Positions 24,763-36,700 of a stretch of 64,000 nucleotides of DNA are shown piece after piece. The DNA comes from Atrina japonica. Its lineage: Eukaryota; Mollusca; Bivalvia; Pterioida; Pinnidae. Every line of letters starts with the position of its first letter. The stretch's first letter is position 1. Location: contig BROG01000030.1 in NCBI GenBank assembly GCA_030159075.1, positions 469,001 through 533,000 on the forward strand, in the 5' to 3' direction. The notes under the pieces are model-generated. The model had not been told where the DNA came from and did not search any database. It saw nothing but the letters and a program-made list of their open reading frames with translations. Both the position numbers and the translations under genes were made by a program.

Positions 24763-27700
24763 CATCTGTTTTAGAAAAATGTTCAACAGCTGATGATTGA
24801 TCTAAAAAAAATTCACAAAATTGTTTTCTATATAGCCGAAATCATGTAATAGCCGTCTACTGGTCCCAGACCAGTATGCTGTATTCGGCCGTGTATAATC
24901 CGCACTCTTTTCACTCTAAAATTTGTCTCAGGGATGGGGGTGTGGATAATACATTACAACAGGTTCTTCAGGTCCTTCTTAGGGCTATATTTAAAAAAAA
25001 TTTGTGTCACAATCATGATGTTCGAGTCAATTTATTTCTCCATTGCTTTCTGTATGTGTTTATTGTCTATGGTGATGGTGAATAAATGTTTCATAAATGA
25101 ATCTGGTCTTCAGTGTGTGTATTTCAGTTTACAAATCGCCTATAAATAGCTCATTGCAAAGTTGGTCAGCGAGTGACACTAAGACTGTCACACTCTCCAA
25201 TTGGTAACCATGCATGGCTTTAATCATAGAATATCCATGGGAAACAGAATAGTACAGTACCTGTGTGTCCTGTTAACCTTCCTCGTCGAGTTTTATGCTA
25301 TCATTGAAAATGTGAACAATCTCAACTCGAATGATAGTGATTATTTCGCGCTTGTAGTTACACAGAACAACATATGTAGTATCTTGTTGTTTCGTACCTC
25401 AGATTCCCATTTTGTAATTTTACGTTTATTTCAAATCTCATAGCATCATATTTTCTCATTTAATAAATATTTATCTATTTCTGTCAAATGCCGATCTTGG
25501 GATTGATATTTAAAGTTTGTCTGATATTCGGTCATTTTATTGGCCTAGTAATGGTCATGTATAAAACCCAAATGTGGGTTAGGCCTAAAAGCATGAACAC
25601 CTTTTTTTCTCCGAGATCTGATGCTGAAATGGGGGGTGCGGATAATACGTAAATGCGGATTATACATGGCTGATTACAGTACATTATACACATATATTGT
25701 TGAAATTTTTCTATTGAGACCCACATGTGTATAATTGGCCATGGGATAAACAAATGAAAAAAACAAGAAAGAAACAGTCAAACAAATATTGAGAGTAATA
25801 TAGTATCAATACTGAAGGTGAAAATGGATCAATGTGATTGGAGAAAGCTATCAGCTAGGAGCCAGTTTTGCAGATGTGAACTGTAGAAAACAGAACAGTT
25901 GATTCAAAAATAAAGTATTGTACTTTTTCTTCTATTAACCTGACTCACCTTGCTCGGCTTTGGGTCTTACGTGATTCCTGGACTTAATAGCCTAAATTTT
26001 AGATCATGCACATGGTGCATATACATGTGTCCTCTTCACATCAATATATAAATATATCTATTAGTAAATATCAGAGTCCAGAAAACTCAGCTTTATCCAA
26101 ACTAAAGGTATTAATTTTCCTGTTGATTTTTCTGGTCAGTGTGAACATTGTCTCAGATCATATATGTTTTGTATTTCAGTAATGATAGCAGATGTTGGAT
26201 TGTACTTTCCAGCAGTATTTCTGTTTTTTATGGTCACCAGAGAAGCTTTGTCATTTTCAAATAAGGTAAAGTTTATTTTCTCATTTAAAATATGATAATC
26301 TATTCAATATCACTTTTATGGAAGTTTTATAGATAGAAAGCATATGCCAAACTTGGATAAAAAGTCACTTGCTAAAAAATACTTGGTTAAGACTTATTAG
26401 AATATGACCTGAATCTTACAATTGAGAGATCTACTCCTAAGTCACTTTAAGCAATCTATGACTGTAAAGTGTGCAGGTTACACTGTATGTAAATTGTGAA
26501 GGTTACATTGTATGTAAAGTTTGCAGATTACACTGTATGTAAAGTGTGCAGTTTACATTGTATGTAAAGTGTGCAGGTAACTATGTAAAGTGTGCAGGTA
26601 ACTATGTAAAGTGTGCAGGTTACACTGTATGTAAATTGTGCAGGTTACACTGTATGTAAAGTGTGCAGTTTACATTGTATGTAAAGTGTGCAGGTAACTA
26701 TGTAAAGTGTGCAGGTAACTGTATGTAAAGTGTGCAGGTTACATTGTATGTAAAATGTGCAGATTAGTGTATAACACTGTAAAGATGTGCAGTTACACCG
26801 TATAAAAAGTGTGCAGGTTACATTGTATATAAAATGTGCAGATTAGTGTGCAGGTAACACTGTATATAGAGTGTGCAGGTTACACCGTATGTAAAGTGTG
26901 CAGGTTACACTGTATGTAAAGTGTGCAGGTTACACTGTATGTAAAGTGTGCTGGTTGCAATGTGGAAGTATGATTAAGTATGTATAACATGTACTTTTCA
27001 AATGAAATTATTATTAGAGTTAATTCCCTTTGTTGATTTTGTGTAATCTGGGCCATATCTTAGCAATTTCTTCGCCTAGGCTCCCCATATCTGGTGCAGG
27101 TTTACATCTTAAGTAAATAGAATGTCACATACAAAAATTGCACTCATCGTGTTGTATTAAGAGTTATTCCCCTTTGATGATTTTATTTGTCTGGGTCATA
27201 TCTATTTCATTTCTTCACCAAGGCTCACCATATTTGGTTTAGACATTTATCTTAGGTTGATGTTTGTTTTTGTTAGTTGATATATCTTGGTGATATGCCA
27301 CAGGTGGGAGACTCTAAATTATTCGAATTAGTCATTTTTGTATTTACTGATGCCTTATGCCTCACTTAACAATTTGTCATTGATACAATGTTGGCCTGTG
27401 TTTAATTGGGTAACATTGAACCAGTGAAGAGATCACTGGACTTCTGCATGTAAAATGGCAACCTTGATGCTCTACCCACTCACCCACCGAGGCTTCTGTA
27501 ACATGTAGGCTGAAATGTAAACATGGATATTTCATTGGAGGTTGATTTTGTAATTTTGCTATGTAAAACTTTTCCCATTATGTCAGTCTGTGCTTGGATA
27601 AGGAGTACCATAGTGTCTAGGTTGACTATTGAATAAATAGCTTGATGGATAAGTTTTAAAATTAACTCTCATTGTGTACCCCCACACAAACATTTTTGTG

Positions 27701-30700
27701 TTTACAGTGTTTGTTTTTCGAAATGAAAATAAGGTAGAATTTTGGTACCTGTGAGAGCTTTTGTTTTAACAAACAAATCTTGTTCTAGTATAACGAACAT
27801 TATTTATGCAATTGCATATGTTACATGTGTTTTTTATGTGGGTTTTATAAGTTGAAAGCCAGTGTGTTGATGTTGTTGTATCTGTTATATGTAGTTGCTT
27901 GATGTCAGTTTTAAAATAACAGTTGAAAGCCAGTGTGTTGATGTTGTTGTATCTGTTATATGTAGTTAGTTGATGTCAGTTTTATAATAACAGTTGAAAG
28001 CCAGTGTGTTGATGTTGTTGTATCTGTTATATGTAGTTACTTGATGTCAGTTTTATAATAACAGTTGCAAGTCAGTGTGTTGATGTTGTTGTATCTGTTA
28101 TATGTTGTTACTTGATGTCAGTTTTATAATAACAGTTGAAAGCCAGTGTGTTGATGTTGTTGTATCTGTTATATGTAGTTAGTTGATGTCAGTTTTATAA
28201 TAACAATTGAAAGCCAGTGTGTTGATGTTGTTGTATCTGTTATATGTAGTTAGTTGATGTCAGTTTTATAATAACAGTTGAAAGCCAGTGTGTTGATGTT
28301 GTTGTATCTGTTATATGTAGTTACTTGATGTCAGTTTTATAATTACAGTTGAAAGCCAGCCTGTTGATGTTGTTGTATCCAGGACTGATTTTGATTGATC
28401 ATGGACATTTCCAGTATCCTTTGTTCAATTGGACCATTTTAATACAGGGACATTAACCAATATTAGACTTAAATCAAAATTCAGCAATAACTACTCATTC
28501 ATTATTTTGTTAGCATGGACACAAAAGGGTATTGAATCTAAATAAATAATCAACTTCTAAATACAAAGATAAACTGGACTGTTTCATTGATTTGAAGAGT
28601 GGTCCATTGTATTCAGGGGATGATCAGGTTATTCTCAGTTGTTGTTTTTATAGTTTTTTACTATCAGAAACTTTGAAATTTAAAGAAAAATTTTCATATA
28701 TAATTTCTTTTCCTTACCCAGAGCCTATTTTCATTTTTTTTACAAGTAAAATTTCAGAATGTTTTAAACACCAAGCCACCTCACAATTTTTAGGTTTCCT
28801 TAGTCATATTTACCTGTTGCTATCCATTGTTTTGCACCATAAGTTATATGTAAATGTTTTGACATTTTAATCTTCTCAAAACTGTTTGGCCACTTCATTT
28901 TAGATTTGGTATGAATCATCTCTAACATATCGTCCAATTCATATAACTTGGCTAGTAATCTTTTGATTATCATACGGATGATTCTACTCACTTCTCTGTT
29001 AAGATAGGCTTCCCAGGAAATACATTTTATTTCCCACTGGCTAGTGGCTACCCATAAGTGTGGGAAGGATCACTCTTACCAGTATAATCTAGATATTACC
29101 ATGCTGCATTGCCTAAAATCTAGTATCTTCCTGGTCCAGAAAGGCTTCACGGTTTCTCCACCCTGCCATGTTATATGTATTTTATATTGCATACCTGGAA
29201 AGTTCTACTCCCATTCAATTTTCGCCATTTTCTTCCACAGGTGAGAATGCCAATTTAAATTGAAAGTGTAATTTTAAAGCCAAATAATTGTATCATGGAC
29301 ATATGTGCCATCCACGAGACTAGTGTTATAGCGTGCTATGAATTAAAGATGATGGATATGCTTTTGGTCGTAAAACGGCAAAAATAACCAGGGGCAAAAA
29401 TTTTCAGGTATACAGTATAGTCAGGGCTCTACAACACTAAAAAAATTCACTCTTCATTTGGCCAGTGAACCAGAAATTTTACTAGCCAGCCAGGAACTTT
29501 TACTCGCCAATATATATATAATATATGGCTATATATAATATATATATATATTATTATATATATATATATATACGTGTGTGTGTGTGTTCAGGTGTTCTTA
29601 AAAAAATCCACTGGATGAAAATATAGAAATGAAATAAAATATTAATTTTCTAAATTTATGTAACATTTTATTGTTTCAATCCATTTAAAACAAGGTTATT
29701 AACTGCATGTTGACCTTTTGTGGCATTTTTTATCAATCCAGTAGTGTTTATATGCCTATATTTTTAATATTTGTTGCTCTAATATCGGATCAACCTTAAA
29801 CTTTGTTTTTACATATTTAGCGCCAGTTTCTTTTCGACAGATATTTACAAAACAGAGACTGCCAACTAGAATTGAAATTTTGCCTAAAATCTAGAGTCCA
29901 ACACCCATAACTTGATCGTCAGACAAAACACTAGAATTTATAGTGTTTGTCCGACTCTCGATTTTAATTTACAGATAAAATTCCAGTTCCGACTGTTAAT
30001 CCCTTTGGGGATTCTGTCGCGGCCGTTTTATGTGTTGCCCCACGATAAAACGGCCACGATATAATCCCCAAAGGAATTAGGCTGTTCTGCCTGCCCTCCT
30101 CGTCGAACACTATGCCGAACTTTCTGCCCCATTTTAGCACTTAATAATCGCTTTAAATTAAAATCGAAATCGGGGCAGAAAGCTAGTCGAACACTAGCCA
30201 TAATGTTCCAGTATTCCTTTAACCAAGATCGTTTAAATTTAGTAGTGTCTAATGATGCTTCTGTTGAAATCGACCGAGAGAAGAAAATGTCATCGTGTGC
30301 TGTTAGGAAAATTTCAAGTTGAAAACATGAGAGCAATACAACGTGTTTTTATACAGTAATCCACGTGAGTTAGATGCTCTAGTTTATCGAAACTGAATAA
30401 CAAAATTTGTTGTTGTAAAGCGCATAACAGACCATGATTTCGATCATGTAATTTCATGGTGAGAACGGACAAACGGGGGAAAAACTGGTCGCAATGTGGC
30501 GACTGAATGAGGATAAACACTCGCCAAAATCTACAAAATGGTCGCATTTGCGAGTGATTTGGTCGCATTGTAGAGCGCTGATAGTGGTTGCAGAATTACG
30601 AATTTCATGTTTTCCTGTTCTTCAGATGAGACAGTAAAAACTGAGGTCTCGTGCCACAGTAGGTGTTTGCATGTGATAGAATTAATTGCTCAATGGCCGT

Positions 30701-33700
30701 AAGTGTCGAGCATAGGCCAAAATTTGAAACCCTTTACCGACATTTTGTTTTCGTCTCCATATGAGTGAAAGATTCTTGAGTGGGACATCAAACAACAATA
30801 CAACTACAACAACAATGAATTTCATGACTATTGGGTCAGGGGTTTTGTAGATAAGGCAGGGAATATAAGGTGACCAATATAAGGTCCTTTCCATGCTAGT
30901 AAGATCATTTGTATTAGTTTGTCAGATTTCAAAGCTTACAAGTTTAGGATATTTTCTGATATGTTTCAGCCAAATAAAAACTAAATATTTGATAATGAGT
31001 GATAACAAATGATTAAGTATCAAGCTTGATGGTCAAATTTAACATATTTGTTGTTCAGACAGTATTTTGCTTAACTTAAAACCAGATATAACTGCATCAG
31101 CCTTGGACTCACTTTGTTTGCTGTACTCTTTCTGAGTAAAAACTATGACCTACTGGGATCTATATCATTTTGTCTAGCCTTGAATTATAAACAAATGGAG
31201 TTGTATCATGCCCTGCCGTTCTTCTGTTATCTGCTTGGAAGATGCATACACACTATCAGAGATAATGGGTGAGTTGATGGTACAGTGGAACATGTCTTGA
31301 AAAAGCACAGTAATGAAAGGCCCCCTATTGTCTGAGACAATATTCTAAAAACTGCTTGTTATTTGTGACCACATTTTGACAGTAAGTCTCTCAAGACATG
31401 CTCCACTGTACATGAAGTACGCTAAGTCTACTGAATATGAATCATATATGACTTTGTGTGACTTGTTTTACATATCATTCAACAATTAATCAGTTACAAG
31501 ATATCTGCCATTGTTATATTAAAATCAATCTTTTGTGTGTTTCTTGTTAATATCTGTCATGATTGACAATTACATACATCAATATGTAAATAGAAACCAA
31601 ATCATTATTTTTGTATGGGAAAGGTGTATTTAAAAGATGGACTAGAATTTTTGGCAGAAAAAAATCTTTATTTGAAAGAAAGGATCCATTTAATGCATTG
31701 TTTGTTTCTTACTTATACATTAGAACCTCGCCAAGGAGACATCACATTTCAGACCATAAATTTTCAGTCCATCACAATTCAAACCATAAATTTTCAGTCC
31801 ATCATATTTCAGACCATTAATTTTCAGTCCATCACATTTCAGGCCATTAATTTTCAGTCCATCACATTTCAGACCATAAATTTTCAGTCCATCACATTTC
31901 AAACCATAAATTTTCAGTCCATCACATTTCAGACCATAAATTTTCAGTCCATCACATTTCAAACCATAAATTTTCAGTCCATCACATTTCAGACCATAAA
32001 TTTTCAGTCCATCACAATTCAAACCATAAATTTTCAGTCCATCATATTTCAGACTATTAATTTTCAGTCCATCACATTTCAGGCCATTAATTTTCAGTCC
32101 ATCACATTTCAGACCATTAATTTTCAGTCTCTTGATGCATATTTTATAAGTACAGAACCTCAATTACAAGATCATTTCTCTAATCAGACCATTTTAAGTC
32201 TGTTGGTTAGGTGGTCTTAACATTGAGGTACTACTGTCTACTCAACATATATAATTATATAACATTATTTATTGTTAGGTTGTTTCATCTGATAAAGATT
32301 GGAGTAACAGTTATTATAACTTTCACCACGTGTTGGTTTCCTTTTGTTACCGACAAGACATTAGTTCTACAGGTCCTACATAGAATATTTCCAGTTGCTA
32401 GAGGACTATATGAGGTAAGGGTTCCATAGAGTGTTGATGTACAGTAAAACTTCTTTATAAAGCCCAGGGGTTGCGCTGGTTGAAAAATTTGTGGTGGCAA
32501 AAAAATATCTAGTTGTCAAAATCTGTTGTTGGAACCAGATTCAAACTCAATAAAAAGCAGATTATTGAGGTTATATAAACTGTATAGTTTATGGTGTGGA
32601 GTGCGGATGTCACAGAATATATCACGATCTCGCTTCAATATTTCACAGTTAAAATTTCTAAGTGAAATCATTTAGTATTGATATACAAGCTGCATGAAAT
32701 TAATATAACATTAATGATGTTAATTTTTTATGTTAGTGTATAGGACAGAACATATGGATAATGATCATACGTGTTGAGGTTTACATATACAGAATCAATC
32801 TGTATACATGGTATAGGTACATTTACCTGACCATGGTACAGGTTGTTGTGTAATTAACCCCACCCCCAGCACATGTGGAATAATTACACCTCTGTATGGT
32901 CTAATGACTTTAATTGATAAACAGAGTTAAAAGTCCATGTTCCTAATGATTATTTGGAATGTATAATTAATTTGTGTAACCTAGATGGAATAATATTTCA
33001 ATAAAATAAAGGCTCTAGAAATGTCGCCAGAAGCTATTTTTATCACCAGTTGGAATAAAAAATTGCAATTTGGGATATTGTTGATGCCCAGCGCAACCCC
33101 AGAATGCTCCCACTTCATTTGCCACCTCACTTAGCGCCACAATTTTTTAAAGTCCATTTTTCAAATTTTCCCTGTAATTTCATTTAGGATTTCCCTCGAT
33201 CTATTGGCAAACCCCTTTATAATGCCAAATTTTGGCTGAACATATGTTGATCGTAACATAGTTTTACTGTACTAACATTTGTATATATCACAGCAGAGTT
33301 CTCAAGCATGCAAAACCCAGAGTAAATCACACAATTTTATTACAAATATAATGATATACATGTTTGATTTTATCACATATTTCTGACACTATCTTTTGTG
33401 CTCTGATATATATTGTATTATTTTGCCATGTATGTCATAGATATTTCTGTATCTAAAGTTGTCTTTGTTGCAGTGTAGGTTTCTAGAAGTTTTGAGTGTA
33501 GAGGTTGCTGTCGTGACTTAAGAGATTTCAGAATCTTTGTTTCTTACCCTGACCCTGTTTTTATTTTACATGTAGTTTAACTGAGCCAAAAATGGTCTTC
33601 TATAAATAGATACCAAGACAATTTTTCCATATATATATATATACTTTCATTTCAGGATAAAGTTGCTAATGTGTGGTGTAGTTTGTCAGTTGTAATCAAA

Positions 33701-36700
33701 TTAAAACAGCTGTTTACAGTTGACCAGCTGCTTCTTCTTTGGTAAGTATGGGGAGGTATAGATATTGTTGTACCCAACTATCTGACAGCAGTCATACTTT
33801 CTTGTACAGAAGAACTGAAGGTCATTTGAGACCACATAGAGAAATGAAATTTGTGGAGAGTCAAGGAGACAATTGAAAGTAAATAAAGGCGGACATATAA
33901 TTAGTCATTATTACTTTTTTACTCACTTGAACTGTAGGCTTTAGGTGATCTACATCCATCTCTCCTCTGTTGTGTGGTCTTTTATCTGTTTTTTTTTTCC
34001 ACATTATTGACTTCTCAACTATTCCATAGATTTAATTCCTTGAACAGGAACTCATTTTTGTAAATAAAGAGGGACTTGACTGTACCAAGTGTTTAGATGT
34101 CAAAAATTTTTTGTAATTGACCCAGGTGATCGTTGAAATTCTTGTTTTCTAGAACAACTTATTACTTCCTAGGACCAGTTTTGAAGTATTTCACTCAGAA
34201 TATTTGCAAAATTTTCTTGTCTTTTATCATCAGTTTTAATCTCAAAGTAAAAGGTTGCAAAATATTGACAGTATAATTTATAGATTGCATTTCATTTCAT
34301 AAAAATGAACATTTTAAGTGCAGGGTAGAGATGAGTTTTACTTTTGTGCCTCTGAGTTTTATGTGATGCACTCTTATTTTATAAAACAATACTGTGTATG
34401 TGATGCACTACAATTTTAATTGTTTTATTTGTTTTGCCTTTAGTGTAGTGTGTACCTTGGTACTTCTTCTGCCAACCTCATGTCATCTGCTGCTCAGACC
34501 CAGTTTTGAAAGATTTAAATTGTCTCTTGTAAGTATTTTAAAATTATTTGTTGAATATACATTTTATGTCAAAAGGTTTTTATAACAGAGGTGCATGCTA
34601 ATGTGTGTGTGGGAGGGGAGATGATTTTTGCTATGTTTTGAAATCGTGTTGCATGGTGTTCACCACCTATTCCTAATGTAAATGAAAGTTAAGTCATAGT
34701 AAACTCAGTATAAGACCACTCACATTCTGTTAGTATGTTTGTAGTCATTTTTGACTGTTTAAGTCTTGACAGAATAGCTTCTTTTCATAGTGTACTTACC
34801 AGGGGGTTTCCACACTCTTTTGGGAATAGGTCTGGGCCTTTTGAATGGGTAATTATAGCAATATTTTATTGAATCTATACAAAGCTATGTGAAAATACAA
34901 TTAGGAAATAACGACTGCAATTTGGAATAAAATGCATTGTTTTTTTTTGCATTGGGAAAGGGGCCTTATTTCGCCCCTGTATGATAGCATGGAAGATCTC
35001 CTATTTCAAGAACGGTTTCACAATTGCATGATCTAAATTACAATTTTGCTAACATTCTCTGTAATTGTGTCTAATGCGATGAATACTTGTACTTGTAATT
35101 TTTTTAATGAAAATTGCCAATTATTTTCCAGATTAATTCATCGTTGGTTTTCTTCCTGTTTTCTTTCCATGTCCATGAGAAGACTATTTTAGTCCCTGCA
35201 TTGTAAGTACCGGTAACAGCTTCAAGTACAGTACTGTTTATACTTGTGATACAGTAAAACTTGTCTTGAAAAAAACCATTCTATTTGCCATGTAAATGTG
35301 GTCTTACAAAACAGGTGGTCTCTCTAAAGAGGTTTTATCAAAAGGATTATTTAATTAAGTGGTTATCAGAATGTGGTCTCACAAGACAGGTTCCAGATTT
35401 TTTTTTCTGTCAATGATTAAAACAAAATTTATTATTAGCTTACCTGACATTGGAGGTCAAAGTCTGTGTGGTCCATTAGTGTCCATTAAAATAGACTCTT
35501 CTTATAACTGCAGTCTTGTTACACTGGACGGGCAAATGATAACATCTTCTTCAAAAAATTTGTCAAAGGGTAATCAGTCTCTGTTGCAGTGTTGCCAATG
35601 TCATTTAAATTTGTATTATGTTGATGACATGTTTATATTCTATAAAAAACCCAAAATTTAAATTCTAACCTTTCTGTCTGATTGTCTATGAAAAATAAAA
35701 AATCAAACTAAAATTGGTTGATTTACTTTGAACAATTTACCCATGCAAACTTTTGTTAAGAAACTATTCCATTCTCAGTCTTTCACTCTGATTAATGGTA
35801 ATCTGAAATTTGTCCAATTTTAACATCCATTTAAAGGAAATTTACAAATTGAACTACCTACATGTAACTAACTTTTAATTCTTTTATATGTAGACTAGGA
35901 GATATCAAATGAATAATTTTTGATAACTTGTCAAATATGAGGTTTTATGAGAGATGCAGACAAAATACGGTTATCACAGTTTCTAGAATTCAAGATAGTG
36001 CATTTGTACATGTTTACATGTTTTTAGTTCACAGTAACTTTTGTATTTCTGTAAATTAAGATATTTTGGCCATTGTTTAATTTTGGCTAATTTGGCCAAA
36101 ATTAAACTATCCAAAATATGAACATAATGTTCCTACATATTTTGTTTAAATAATTTGTATTTTATAGATTAACAAACAAAGCTTTTATTCTTAAAATAAC
36201 ACAGTGGACATTAAGTACCATGTGACGCATCAATTCTAATTATTCTACTGACACTTTTTAATATTCTGATATTTCAAACACATGGAATGTTCGACCGAGA
36301 TCTGATAGTAGGCCAAATTTAAACATGATTATATAAACATAAATGGCCAAAATTTAACTGACCAAAAAATAACCCTTCATTTTATGACCAAAGTGGCCAA
36401 CATTTAGTGATGCAAAAATATTCTAATTTACGGTAATGGTATGTGTGTTCAATTTGTCTTGCATACCATTTAATTTTAATTTGATAATTAGGGAGAGGTT
36501 GTATTCTAAGTTGTGATAACTTGTCATCAATCCTATTGTTTTTTACTTTGACAATAAAATATACATTCATGAATTCCAATCTTCAGACCTGTAAATGTAC
36601 TACATTAAGGTTGGGATTGAACCTCAACCTTAACATGTCTATAAGGTAGCAAATACGTTGTTTCATATTTGGGCTTAATGAGGCTTAAAAGGGTATCATG

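Noticed and set aside
31615..32220. 201-codon plus-strand frame and 147-codon antisense frame
   Set aside because: Both are produced by the 30-bp array; no homology, and ALG6 splices across the region.
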